Part shown: piece after piece, positions 7,809 through 16,330 of the stretch
Position numbering within the stretch: the first letter of the stretch is position 1
Layout of the letters: each line of letters starts with the position of its first letter
Source of the DNA: Chromatiales bacterium
Lineage (GTDB): Bacteria; Pseudomonadota; Gammaproteobacteria; SZUA-152
Length of the DNA stretch: 33,866 bases
NCBI GenBank assembly: GCA_026982475.1
Contig: JALSHB010000011.1
Coordinates: 1-33,866, forward strand
Direction of reading: 5' to 3'
Notes under the pieces: model-generated
Database searches by the model: none
Told to the model about the DNA's origin: nothing
The model's input: only the letters and a program-made list of their open reading frames with translations
Made by a program: the position numbers and the translations under genes

Positions 7809-8302
7809 GGCGCGTCACCGATGGCGATCTGCGGGAACAGCTCCTTACGCACCGCCGAGGCCGCTTCCAGCACGGTGACCTCGCGCACGGTGTCCATCAC
7901 CTGCACCAGGGTGTCATAGGGGATGTCCGGCTCCAGCAGCAGGCTGATGTTGTCTTTCTTGGGATATTTGAGCTTGATGGCGACGAGCAGGTCGGAAAGG
8001 GCCTTGAAGTCCTGTTTGCCGGCCTTGAGGGGGATGCGCTTGATGACGCCGCCGAGGGTGTCGGCCACCACCAGGGCGTCTTTGCGCACGATGACCTCGA
8101 AGTTGCGTTCCTTTTTCGGCTTGTCCTTGTCGGCCTGCTGCTGATCGTCCGGCGGCAGGTTGAGCTCGAGGATGGCCAGGTTCGAAAACACCGCGGAAAG
8201 CAGCAGGAACGGCACCAGCACCACCATCAGGTTCATGAAGGCGGTGATGTCCAGATCGGGCACGTCGCGGCGCGCGCGCCTCACTCGGGCTCTGACAGAC
8301 AT
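7805..8302 (-). CDS. ExbD/TolR family protein lacking the conserved Asp
   Basis: A 165-residue ExbD/TolR paralogue: basic N-terminus, DVPDLDIT, a membrane helix FMNLMVVLVPFLLLS, a Lys-rich stretch and a periplasmic domain ending in VMDTVREVTVLEAASAV. At the position of the proton-binding Asp in its partner (SLMDIF) it has Asn24 (AFMNLM). Asp16 and Asp18 lie just before the membrane and are not at the same place. It follows exbB by 15 bp and overlaps the next exbD by ATGA. A pair of unlike ExbDs in one stator, one perhaps not proton-conducting, is the simplest reading. Confidence 0.85.
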   Translation of the reverse strand: MSVRARVRRARRDVPDLDITAFMNLMVVLVPFLLLSAVFSNLAILELNLPPDDQQQADKDKPKKERNFEVIVRKDALVVADTLGGVIKRIPLKAGKQDFKALSDLLVAIKLKYPKKDNISLLLEPDIPYDTLVQVMDTVREVTVLEAASAVRKELFPQIAIGDAP

Positions 8303-8317
8303 CGCTATCGATCCCGC

Positions 8318-8974
8318 TTAGTCGGCGTTGCGATGGCTGGGCTGGCGGTATTCGGTAATGGCGTTGAGGAATTTCACCGTGGCCATTTCCATGCTGTCCA
8401 CCAGTTCGGTGGTCTTGGTCTGTAACACGGTGTACATCAGCAGCAGCGGGATCGCCGCCATCAGGCCGAAGGCGGTGGTGTTCATGGCCACCGAGATACT
8501 GGCGGAGAGCAGGTCGGCCTTGTCCGCGGGATTGGCGTTGGCCACCGCGGTAAAGGCCTGGATCAGGCCGATGATGGTGCCCAGCAGACCCAGCAGGGTG
8601 GCGATGTTGGCGAAGGTGGCCAGGTAATGGGTGCGCTTCTCCAGGCGTGGAATGACCTCCATCAGGCCCTCGTCCATGGCCATCTCGATGTCGTCGCGAC
8701 GCTTGGTGCTCTGCAGGCGGCTGAGGCCGTAGGCGAGGATATGGCCAATATCGCTCTTGGACTTGCTGGCGATGGCCATGGCCTGCTGGTAGTTGTTGGC
8801 CTGCACCAGCGGGGTCAGCTTGTTCCACATGCTGCGGTTGATGAGCTTGGCCTTGGTGAGATAGAAATAACGCTCCAGGCCGATGGCCGCGCCCAGCGCA
8901 AACACCAGCATGATGAAATACATGAACATTCCACCATCTTGGAAAAACTTCACAATCGCGTTAGCGCCATCCAT
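8318..8974 (-). CDS. MotA/TolQ/ExbB proton-channel family protein
   Basis: A 218-residue protein with the three-helix ExbB/TolQ layout: an N-terminal helix (MFMYFIMLVFALGAAIGLERYFYL), a long cytoplasmic loop, then two helices, LATFANIATLLGLLGTIIGLI and NTTAFGLMAAIPLLLMYTVLQT, that carry the typical pore Thr residues and GLLGT signature. It would form the pentameric proton channel around the ExbD dimer. The ATG at 8974 was chosen because AGGAGA lies just upstream; a GTG five codons earlier has no comparable site. First gene of the exbB-exbD-exbD-tonB-like unit; a dyad lies 26 bp upstream. Confidence 0.9.
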   Translation of the reverse strand: MDGANAIVKFFQDGGMFMYFIMLVFALGAAIGLERYFYLTKAKLINRSMWNKLTPLVQANNYQQAMAIASKSKSDIGHILAYGLSRLQSTKRRDDIEMAMDEGLMEVIPRLEKRTHYLATFANIATLLGLLGTIIGLIQAFTAVANANPADKADLLSASISVAMNTTAFGLMAAIPLLLMYTVLQTKTTELVDSMEMATVKFLNAITEYRQPSHRNAD

Positions 8975-8999
8975 ACCTTGTCTCCTCACAAATCGTATC

Positions 9000-9017
9000 C
9001 AGGCGTCACGACGCCTG
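9000..9017. promoter_or_regulatory. Dyad in the exbB leader
   Basis: A perfect inverted repeat, CAGGCGTC and GACGCCTG with two bases between, lies 26 bp before the exbB start. It could be an operator or, as RNA, a hairpin near the ribosome-binding site. No consensus is recognised. Confidence 0.35.
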
Positions 9018-9253
9018 AGCCGATGACTTCATGCGGTTATGCCTGAAGCCCAACAATGCCGCAATTTTCAGCGGCCTGTATTGACTGAATTCACATTTAT
9101 TGGCCGGCCATCACGGGAAACCGCGATATCCGACGGAACCGACCCCTGATGGTCGGCCAAAACGACGCCGAACTTTAGCGCAGAAAACCCCCGAGCGCAC
9201 CCCCGGATAATCACCAACAGCACTCCGCCAAGGCGCCGGTCGGCCCCGCGGCG

Positions 9254-9535
9254 TCATTTTCCGCCGACCGTCTCGGCATAGAGCAGGTCGTAGTAGGCCA
9301 CCTGGCGGCGAAACACCTCACGATCCACCGCCACCCACTGGGCCGAAAAGGAGCTGCTGCCGGCGCCCGCCACCAGCGCACCGAGGCGGGTGCTCTTCCA
9401 TGGCACGATGTAGAGCACCTTGGGAAGCTCGCGCGTGCCCTTGATGGCGGTGGCGTCCAGGTCCAGGCGGTCCTCGGCCTGCGCCACGCCGCCCAGCAGC
9501 AGGGCAGTGATCAATACCATGCCAGGGCGCATCAT
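9254..9535 (-). CDS. Small secreted protein of unknown function
   Basis: A 93-residue protein starting with a Sec signal peptide (MMRPGMVLITALLLGGVAQA, cleavage after AQA). The mature part, about 73 residues, holds LDLDATAIKGTRELPKVLYIVPWK and VAVDREVFRRQVAYYDLL; I do not recognise the family with certainty. The ATG overlaps the stop of the TPR lipoprotein gene, so it belongs to that operon. Small proteins of this kind accompany ExbBD/TPR clusters, where they may be a periplasmic partner (inference). A start 13 codons earlier would spoil the signal peptide. It is the last gene before the ~280-bp gap to exbB. Confidence 0.7.
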   Translation of the reverse strand: MMRPGMVLITALLLGGVAQAEDRLDLDATAIKGTRELPKVLYIVPWKSTRLGALVAGAGSSSFSAQWVAVDREVFRRQVAYYDLLYAETVGGK

Positions 9536-10161
9536 TGCTTTGCCCCGCTGCGTCGGCTCAGGTCGACGATCCATTTGGCCACCTGCTTGTCCTCGCCCTT
9601 GGTCAGCTTCTGATATTCCTCGTATTGCGCCAGCGCCTCCTTGAGCTTGCCCATGTAGAGTTCCAGCAAGATGCCGTAGTTGCGATGGGCATAGGCATAA
9701 TTCGGATCGGCCGCGATGGCCCGCCGGTAGAAGTCGGCGGCCTCCTTGAAACGGCCCTTGTTGCGGTTGATCACGCCAAGATAGTCGAGGCTGACGACAT
9801 TGTCCGGCTTGATCTCCAGCGCACGCAGAAAGGCGGCCTCGGCCTTGTCCAGCTTGCCGGCGCGAAAGTAGAGGATGCCGAGGTTGGCCTGCGGCCCGGA
9901 GAACTGCGGAAAGTCCTGCGTCATCGTCAGCAGGATCTGTTCGGCCTGCCCGTCCTTGCCCTCGCGCATGGCCTTCAGCGCTGTATCGAAGGCCGCCCTG
10001 GCGGCGGGGTCCACCGCCGACTCGGCCTTCTCCACGGGCTTTTCGAGCGCCTCCCGCGGCCCGGTGGCGGCACAGCCCGCGAACAGGCCGGCAATCAGCA
10101 GCGCCAGCACCGCCCTCACAATCATTCGTTCCGGCACAGATCGCCCTCGCACAATAACCAT
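9532..10161 (-). CDS. TPR-repeat lipoprotein
   Basis: A 209-residue protein with a lipoprotein signal (AVLALLIAGLFAGC, lipobox LFAGC), hence probably membrane-anchored in the periplasm. The mature part has three to four TPR units, such as ANLGILYFRAGKLDKAEAAFLRALEIKPDN and YLGVINRNKGRFKEAADFYRRAIAADPN. The ATG at 10161 overlaps the stop of the large TPR gene (TGATG). A later ATG at 10125 would give a more typical short lipoprotein signal and is a fair alternative. TPR proteins of this sort scaffold protein complexes; here the partners are probably the other TPR proteins and the TonB-like protein. Confidence 0.82.
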   Translation of the reverse strand: MVIVRGRSVPERMIVRAVLALLIAGLFAGCAATGPREALEKPVEKAESAVDPAARAAFDTALKAMREGKDGQAEQILLTMTQDFPQFSGPQANLGILYFRAGKLDKAEAAFLRALEIKPDNVVSLDYLGVINRNKGRFKEAADFYRRAIAADPNYAYAHRNYGILLELYMGKLKEALAQYEEYQKLTKGEDKQVAKWIVDLSRRSGAKQ

Positions 10162-12992
10162 CAATAGATCTCCCTGCTCATGGCCTCGCTCTTCTCGGCC
10201 TTCGCATAACGGAACGGGCTCAGCACCTTGAGCCTGTCAAAACTCTTCCGCACCCAGGCGTCATAGACGCCATCGGCGATGCGCTCGAGATTGGATTCAT
10301 GGAGGGCGATGGCCTTCTCCTCGAAGGGGTAGGCCTGCTCCTCGAGCAGGATGTCATACTGCTCCAGCTCCTCCTCATTCAGTCCGGCCGGGCGCTGCGA
10401 GTCCATCAGCGCGGCGCCGAAGTCGGCATAGATTTCCGCCAGGATGTACACCGAGGCGGTTGCCACCTCGGCAACGCCATAATTGGCGACCTCGGTAAAG
10501 GTTTCGACCGCCCGCTCCATCTTCTCTTTCTTGCGCCTCAGGTTCTCCCGCAGCGGCTCCACCAGCTTTATTCGCTGGTAGGCCTTCAGGGTCGGCTGCG
10601 CCAACTCGAAGGCCGCCTTGGCCGCCAGGTAGCGCATGCGCTCCGTGCTTTCCTTGCCCGCCGCCTTCTCCTGGCGCACGATCTCTTCCTGCCAGAAGCG
10701 CTTCGAGGCCAGGTTACCCGCCTCACCGTAAATAGTCACCAGCTGCTGACGCACCTCCATGGCCTGCGCCAGCGGCTGCGGATAGCTATCGACGTAGCGC
10801 TCGTAACCGGCTATCACCTGGTCCCTGTCTCCGGCCTTTTGATACAGTTCGATGGACTGCCAGAGCGCCTCGCGCTTCAACTCGGGGTCCTTCTCCAGAT
10901 CTGCGTAGCGCTCCAGTTCCTCGGCCGCCTTGCGTGTCTGGCCTGACTCCAGGTAGGCCAGGATCAGGTTTTGCGACACCTTGGGCAACAGCTTGCTGCC
11001 CGGATTCAGGTCACGAAAATTCTCCAGCGCCTCGATGGCGGCCAGCCATTCGCCGCTCTCCAGCAGGCTGGAGGCGATGTCGAACTCGGCCACCTCGGCC
11101 ACCGCCGAGTTGGCGTCGACGCGCGAAAACTGGGCGATGGCGCCCTGCACGTTGCCCTTTGCCTTCATCAGCTCGCCCTGCTTGTAGACCGCCGCGGCCA
11201 GGCCCTCCTGCAACAGCTTGCGCGATACCTCGTCATCGGCCGGGGTCAGGCTGAGGGCGACCTTGTAGGCTACCTCGGCGCGCGGATAATCGCCCTTTTC
11301 GAATTCCGCGCGGGCGATGATCTTCCACGCCGTGCGCCGGGTGTCGGGCGAGGTCTTGGTGGACAGCTCCAGGATCTGCCGCGCCGCCACCGCGGCCTGG
11401 CCATACTTCTTCAGCGCGAACATGTTTTCCGCCGCCCTGGTCAGCACGCTGGCGGCGCGCGGGTCGTCGGGGAAGGTCTTGCCGAAACGCAGCGCGCTGC
11501 CCACCGCCATGCGGCTCCAGGTTTCCTTCTTCTTGCCCGTCAGCTGTTTTTCCCGCTCGGTGTAGGCCAGCAGGGAGGCATAGCCCGCCTCGGCATCCTT
11601 GCCGAAGCGGATGTATTGATAGGCGGTCTTCTCGAATTCCTTGGCCGCCGCCTCGAACTGGCCGGCCTCGAACAGCAGCTCGGCATAGAGAAAATTTAGC
11701 TCCTTCGCCCTGGGGCTCTTGGCGAACCATTTCAGGTGCTGCTTGTACCAGAGGAAGGCGCGCTGATAGTCCATCGGCTGCTTGCTCTTCTGCGCCTGCG
11801 CGTGCAGGTGACGCGCCACGTCTTCCGAATTCTTGCGCAACAGGGGGCGCAGCCGCGCCAGCACCGTTTCCTCCTGGTCCAGGTGGCGGCGCCAGAAATT
11901 GCCGTTGACCCGGTAGCGACGCACGAAGTCCTGCTTGGCCTTGATCAACAAGCTGGCGTAACCGGCATCCGCATAGGCCTTCATGGCCTTGAGATCGAAC
12001 TCGAAGGCCTCTTCGTGCATGGGGAAATCACGCGCGAAAGACTGGTAGGCCTGCGCCGCATCCTGCACCCGCTCCTGGGCGAGGTAGAAGTCGCCCATCA
12101 TCCGGTAGAGGCGTTTTTCATAGTCGCGGCGACCGTAATCCTCGAAATAGGCCTTGATGCCTTTGGTGCCATCGAGCTCCTTGAAACTGAGGATCACCAC
12201 ACGGAAGACGTCGTTCAGCAATTCCCTGTCGCCACGGCTGAGGTGGCTGTCGTCATCGACAATGCGGCCGTCGGGACGGCGCAGCTTGCGGTCGATGAGG
12301 GCGAAGAAGGAATCCAGGGCGCGCTTGTACTGTTCCTGCTTGAACACGGACCAGCCCCGCTTGGAGAGGGATTTTTCGTAATAGCGGGAATTCGGCCCCA
12401 CCTCCAGCACCTTGCTGTAATCGATTTCCGCCTCCTTGAAGCGGCGCATGTCGAACAGCAGCTCGGCGCGACGGAAGTGCAGTTCGTCACGGTTTTCCGC
12501 ATCCGGGCGCAGGTCGAGCAAGGCCTGCATGGTGTCCAGCGCCGCCTGCTGGCTGCCCGCCTGTTCGTAGGCCTTGGACAGCTGGTAGAGGAGGATGGGC
12601 TCTTGCGGCCCGCCGCGGGCGACCTTCAGGGCGTCCTCGTAGAGCTTGATGGCGCCGCGATAGGTCACCTGCTTGAGGGTGTCGATATCGGCGCCCTCGC
12701 CCTCGGTCATGCGGTCGAGCACCTCCATCTGGCGCTGGAACCGCTCGTCGCTGCGCTCCATTTCCAGGTCCGCCAGACGGCGCATGGCCTCGACCTTCTG
12801 CTCCTTCTCCGAGGAGCTGGCGGCGAACTCCCAGTAGTTGTCCATGGCCTTGTCGCGGGCGCCGAGGATGGCGGCATCGTCTTCGATCTGGATATCCAGC
12901 TCGCCGAGGTCGCCCAGGGTCTGGTCGGTGCTGGCGCAGGCCGACAGCAACAGCAGCGCCCCGAGGGGCAGGAAATAACGGTAATGCCTCAT
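10161..12992 (-). CDS. Large TPR-repeat lipoprotein
   Basis: A 943-residue protein. The N-terminus has a lipoprotein signal, FLPLGALLLLSAC, with Cys19 as the likely acylation site. The rest is almost wholly alpha-helical tetratricopeptide-like repeats, for example PILLYQLSKAYEQAGSQQAALDTMQALLDLRPD and FLAYAELLFEAGQFEAAAKEFEKTAYQY-like units, many with the FPD/YP turns of TPR_6-type repeats seen in envelope proteins. It follows the other TPR gene without a gap and precedes the TPR lipoprotein by a one-base overlap. The function is unknown; a periplasmic or outer-membrane scaffold driven by the ExbBD/TonB-like motor is a reasonable inference. Confidence 0.85.
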   Translation of the reverse strand: MRHYRYFLPLGALLLLSACASTDQTLGDLGELDIQIEDDAAILGARDKAMDNYWEFAASSSEKEQKVEAMRRLADLEMERSDERFQRQMEVLDRMTEGEGADIDTLKQVTYRGAIKLYEDALKVARGGPQEPILLYQLSKAYEQAGSQQAALDTMQALLDLRPDAENRDELHFRRAELLFDMRRFKEAEIDYSKVLEVGPNSRYYEKSLSKRGWSVFKQEQYKRALDSFFALIDRKLRRPDGRIVDDDSHLSRGDRELLNDVFRVVILSFKELDGTKGIKAYFEDYGRRDYEKRLYRMMGDFYLAQERVQDAAQAYQSFARDFPMHEEAFEFDLKAMKAYADAGYASLLIKAKQDFVRRYRVNGNFWRRHLDQEETVLARLRPLLRKNSEDVARHLHAQAQKSKQPMDYQRAFLWYKQHLKWFAKSPRAKELNFLYAELLFEAGQFEAAAKEFEKTAYQYIRFGKDAEAGYASLLAYTEREKQLTGKKKETWSRMAVGSALRFGKTFPDDPRAASVLTRAAENMFALKKYGQAAVAARQILELSTKTSPDTRRTAWKIIARAEFEKGDYPRAEVAYKVALSLTPADDEVSRKLLQEGLAAAVYKQGELMKAKGNVQGAIAQFSRVDANSAVAEVAEFDIASSLLESGEWLAAIEALENFRDLNPGSKLLPKVSQNLILAYLESGQTRKAAEELERYADLEKDPELKREALWQSIELYQKAGDRDQVIAGYERYVDSYPQPLAQAMEVRQQLVTIYGEAGNLASKRFWQEEIVRQEKAAGKESTERMRYLAAKAAFELAQPTLKAYQRIKLVEPLRENLRRKKEKMERAVETFTEVANYGVAEVATASVYILAEIYADFGAALMDSQRPAGLNEEELEQYDILLEEQAYPFEEKAIALHESNLERIADGVYDAWVRKSFDRLKVLSPFRYAKAEKSEAMSREIY

Positions 12993-14414
12993 TTACTGGC
13001 CACCCCAACGCTTGGCGGCGTAGTCATAGATCTGCGCAATGGAAAAACGTGTCTCGTCGCTGTAGGCCTGGATGCGCTTGCGGCGCTGTTCCAGCTCCTC
13101 GCGGGCGAGGGTCTGCATGCGGGCCTGCAAGTTGCCGGACAATGTGTTCAAGCGGGTCTCCAGGGTGGCGGCGCGCGCCAGCAATGCCTCGCGGCGCGCG
13201 GGCGGGAGGCCGCCATCCGCCTTGATCTGTGACGTCCAGCGGACGATTTTCTTCAATGACCGGTCTGCCCGCACGTAGTTCCTGAGCAGCTCCTGAAATT
13301 CGTGGGTGGAAAACAGCCGCCACAGGTGGGAGGCGCCGGAGGCCTTGGGCAATTCGGGCAGCATCGCGCGCGTCAGCACGTCCCCCTCGCCGAAGCGCGC
13401 GGCCAGCGTCCGCACCATGTCGCCGCCATCGATCTGCGCCTCGACCTTGCCGATGCGCTCCAGCTCCAGCTTGAAGACGCTCAGCGCCTGCTGGTAATAC
13501 TGCAGCGCCTGCTTGTAGGCGTTCAGCTTGCCGAAGCCGTAGGGCACCGCCAGCAGGGCGTCCTGCACCAGCGGATCGGCGGGGTCGCGCTCGCTCAGCT
13601 TCAGCCAGGGCACCAGCGCCTTCTTGTATTCTTCCTGTGCCGCCCAGGCGCGGCCCAGGCCCATCAGCGCGGTGTTCGACACCGGCCCGGTGAGCCGGCC
13701 CTTCTTGAAGAATTCGGTAGCGGCGTCGATGTCGCCGGCCTCCAGGCGGTCATAGGCGAGGGTGAGGTTGGCCTTGTCTGACAGGGTGCGCAGGCTGCGA
13801 TCCCTGGTATTCTGCTTGCTCAGGGACAGCAACAGCTCGCGCGCCTCGTCCTCGCGCCCGGAGCGGAACAGGGCCACGGCGAGATTGAAGCGCCCGTAAT
13901 ACACCCAGTCCGAGCGCTTTTTTCGCCCCTCCACCAGCGCCCGCAGACGCCGCTCGGCCTCGGACAGACGCTCCGCGCGCAACAGCAATTCACCCTCCAG
14001 CAGCAGGCGCTCCTGCTGCGCCTCCCCGCTCAGCGGGCCGTGGATACGCGCAAAGGCCGCCAGCGCCGCCGCGTCCTCGCCACGCCGGTAGTGCAGACGG
14101 CCGAGCCGGAACCAGGCCGCGTCCGCCCGCTCGCCGCCGCCCTCGCCCACGCGTCGGAGGGCCTCTTCCGCCGGCAGATCCAGCCCCTGGCGCAGCAGCA
14201 TCTCACCCAGCAGGAGGTCCGCCGCCGGCGCCTGATGGTCCAGAAAACCCTGCTGGCGCGCGGCCTGCAGGCGGGTCAGCGCGGCCGGCACATCGCCCAG
14301 GGCGGACTCGAAACGGGCCGCGCGGATCTGCGGATCGAGCAACGGCGCCGCCACCACCGGCAGGGCCAGCCACAGGCCCGCCAGCACCACCACATATCGC
14401 ATCAAGCGGCGCAT
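12993..14414 (-). CDS. Secreted TPR-repeat protein
   Basis: A 473-residue protein with a signal peptide (MRYVVVLAGLWLALPVVAAP). TPR-like helical pairs make up most of residues 30-300 (RFESALGDVPAALTRLQAARQQGFL, WFRLGRLHYRRGEDAAALAAFARI, GRFNLAVALFRSGREDEARELLL). The C-terminal third is a charged, probably coiled-coil region (LEQRRKRIQAYSDETRFSIAQIYDYAAKRW). The ATG at 14414 lies two bases after the upstream stop with GGGAG before it; a GTG at 14426 would overlap the upstream gene. Unknown function; same operon as the neighbouring TPR proteins. Confidence 0.83.
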   Translation of the reverse strand: MRRLMRYVVVLAGLWLALPVVAAPLLDPQIRAARFESALGDVPAALTRLQAARQQGFLDHQAPAADLLLGEMLLRQGLDLPAEEALRRVGEGGGERADAAWFRLGRLHYRRGEDAAALAAFARIHGPLSGEAQQERLLLEGELLLRAERLSEAERRLRALVEGRKKRSDWVYYGRFNLAVALFRSGREDEARELLLSLSKQNTRDRSLRTLSDKANLTLAYDRLEAGDIDAATEFFKKGRLTGPVSNTALMGLGRAWAAQEEYKKALVPWLKLSERDPADPLVQDALLAVPYGFGKLNAYKQALQYYQQALSVFKLELERIGKVEAQIDGGDMVRTLAARFGEGDVLTRAMLPELPKASGASHLWRLFSTHEFQELLRNYVRADRSLKKIVRWTSQIKADGGLPPARREALLARAATLETRLNTLSGNLQARMQTLAREELEQRRKRIQAYSDETRFSIAQIYDYAAKRWGGQ

Positions 14415-14416
14415 GG

Positions 14417-14956
14417 TCAATGCCACTCCCGCAGCGAGAATCGTGGAAAGGGCTGGTCCTCGCCCTGCGACAGCTCCAGCTCCGCCACCCGGCGGGCCTC
14501 GCCGCTGCGGAAGGTCCAGCGCAGCTCGCGCACCATCTCCTCTGGCTTCGCCTTGGGCGCCTTGCCAAACCAGCGGGCCACCAGTTCATGACGGCCGGCC
14601 GGCAGCCGCTCCAGCAACAGCCGCTGCGCGCCCCCGGCGGCCAGGGCCTCGATCTCCGCCGCACTGTATTCGTGAAAGGCAACGGCGGCGCCATCGATCT
14701 CGATCTCCACCGACTGCAAGGCAAAGCGCTCGTCCGGCCGCAGTGACAGCAGTACCAGCAACTGGTCGCGCGGCGGCGGCTGGCGGGCGATCTCCCACGC
14801 CACCGCCAGATCCTGCACCTCGGCAAACAGCTGGCCCGCCTCATGCAACAGCGGCGCGGCGCCCGGCGCCGGCGTCTGCTCCTGCGCCCAGGCCGAGGCC
14901 GCCAGCATCAGCAGGCAAAGGGAAAAAAGACAGTGCCGAATCATTTTCATACCCAT
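14417..14956 (-). CDS. Secreted protein of unknown function, first gene of the TPR operon
   Basis: A 179-residue protein with a signal peptide ending SAWAQ (residues ~20-24). The mature part has helical LLHEAGQLFAEVQDLAVAW, then a beta-rich segment with SVEIEIDGAAVAFHEYSAAEIEALAAGGAQRLLLERLPAGRHELVARWFGK, which resembles a PEGA-like or immunoglobulin-like surface module. No enzyme motif is visible. The next gene starts two bases after its stop, so it is part of the minus-strand TPR unit and probably its first gene, because nothing coding is seen upstream. Confidence 0.72.
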   Translation of the reverse strand: MGMKMIRHCLFSLCLLMLAASAWAQEQTPAPGAAPLLHEAGQLFAEVQDLAVAWEIARQPPPRDQLLVLLSLRPDERFALQSVEIEIDGAAVAFHEYSAAEIEALAAGGAQRLLLERLPAGRHELVARWFGKAPKAKPEEMVRELRWTFRSGEARRVAELELSQGEDQPFPRFSLREWH

Positions 14957-15710
14957 GACAAAATTCCCGCGCAGGATACCTTATTCCCCGGCCCGGAGAA
15001 AAAGGTGGTTTACCCGGATGGCGCAACGGAACGCTTGATTAATGAGGCTTAGCGGCATTTGAGTCCAGCGACATTAGCCGCCGCCTGCGGAAAACAAGCA
15101 CGCATGGAACGGTCCACATTCCCAACTTGACCACCCAGGAATGACTGCGCCAACCCCGGCGCACCCCAAAACACGCCGCCGACGCTGAGAGCATGGCCGG
15201 ACTCATCGCCCCCCCCGACAGCAAGCCGCGGCGTCCATTGCGAGGGCCGTACCAGCGCTCCACGGAACCGGTGACGAGCAGCGGTTTAACGACACCCTGA
15301 GCCCACACGCTCAGGGCGAATGAAACGTAAGCATACAACGGCTTGGAGCGCTTCGCGCAATGAAGGAGCGAGGGAATAGCGGGAATACGGTCAGGATTTT
15401 CCGTGCCGCGAGCGGCGCCAGTGAGTTACGTGATTCGCCGACATGAACCTGTGGACTCATCAGCCCATGCCCGCACATTCGTTCAGCAGCCATCCGCCGA
15501 TTCTAGAGAGTTCGCTTTATGGACTGCAAGTTCGGATACGGTCCGCGCGGCGAGCATTTTACTCCTGCCGGCGTGCGCCCATGAAAAAATCCAGGTTCAG
15601 CCTACCAGACACCCCGACAGCAGAACCATGACCGGAGACGTTGCGGGGCAGATGACGGAAAGAAGTGTCACAGCTGGCCGTCAAACCACCGAATGCAGGA
15701 TATGCCACAG
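14957..15710. other. Non-coding stretch between the TPR operon and the carboxysome block
   Basis: About 750 bp without a convincing gene on either strand. Open frames here (for example 15039-15338 minus and 15403-15726 plus) lack recognisable domains and good ribosome-binding sites. A small hairpin with arms CCCTGAGC and GCTCAGGG lies at 15295-15316. Promoter elements for the minus-strand TPR operon are expected near 14960-15030 but I could not pin them down. It marks the left edge of the less GC-rich carbon-fixation block and may hold decayed sequence. Confidence 0.55.
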
Positions 15711-16304
15711 TCAACCGTGGCCGTAACAGACTTCCTTTGAGATGTGCGGGCTATGCGCCTTGAGGCGGCGAGTCTTCTGCACCAAACGATAAAGTGAGCG
15801 GGCATTGTTTAGGTGCAATACCTCCTCCAGAGGCACCCAGCGAACCTCATGTGACTCGTCGCTGCCTGGCAGCGGTATCCGCTCGTCAATCTCGACGAGA
15901 AAACGAGGATCGAAATGCAGGTGGCGTGAATCATGCTCACTATCATGCACGGTGTGCACGTCCACATCGAAGATTTCTTCGCTCAACAGCTTGACCTGCG
16001 AAGGATCGAGGCCTGTTTCCTCGACCGTCTCCTTCAATGCCACACTGACGATATCGGACTCGCCATCGGCATGACCGCCGGGCTGCAGCCAGAGACCGAG
16101 CTTGCGATGAAGCAGCATCAATACATGGCTACGGGCCGGGTTGACCACCCAGGTTGACGCGGTGACATGACCTGGCTCGAGCCTGCGGTCAAAACAGTTT
16201 TCATGCTCCAAGATGAAGCGCCGGGTACGCTCAACCATCGCCGCCTCGTCCAAATAGGGCGTTCTATAACGTGCCAGCAATTGCAAAAGCTTTTGTCGAT
16301 GCAT
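15711..16304 (-). CDS. Nudix hydrolase at the end of the carboxysome operon
   Basis: A 197-residue Nudix protein. The Nudix box spans about residues 77-99 (GHADGESDIVSVALKETV then EETGL): Gly77, Glu92, Glu95, Glu96 and Gly98 are in register, Lys91 replaces the usual Arg and Ser83 the usual Glu. PARSHVLMLLHRKLGLWLQPGGH before it is the typical strand pair. The metal-binding Glu residues are present, so it is probably active on a nucleoside-diphosphate-linked substrate, which cannot be named from sequence. It starts 26 bp after csoS1D on the same strand, so it is probably co-transcribed with the carboxysome genes. Confidence 0.85.
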   Translation of the reverse strand: MHRQKLLQLLARYRTPYLDEAAMVERTRRFILEHENCFDRRLEPGHVTASTWVVNPARSHVLMLLHRKLGLWLQPGGHADGESDIVSVALKETVEETGLDPSQVKLLSEEIFDVDVHTVHDSEHDSRHLHFDPRFLVEIDERIPLPGSDESHEVRWVPLEEVLHLNNARSLYRLVQKTRRLKAHSPHISKEVCYGHG

Positions 16305-16330
16305 CGATCCAAGCCTGTCCTGATCCCAGC

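Noticed and set aside
9131-9160. Terminator after the TPR operon (dyad CCGACC/GGTCGG)
   Set aside because: Six-base arms with no T-run on the minus strand.
11736-13232. Plus-strand frame of 498 codons opposite the TPR genes
   Set aside because: Shadow of the minus-strand TPR genes; no recognisable domain, no ribosome-binding site.
15403-15726. 107-codon plus-strand gene in the spacer left of the Nudix gene
   Set aside because: No domain, no ribosome-binding site, and it runs into the 3' end of the Nudix gene.
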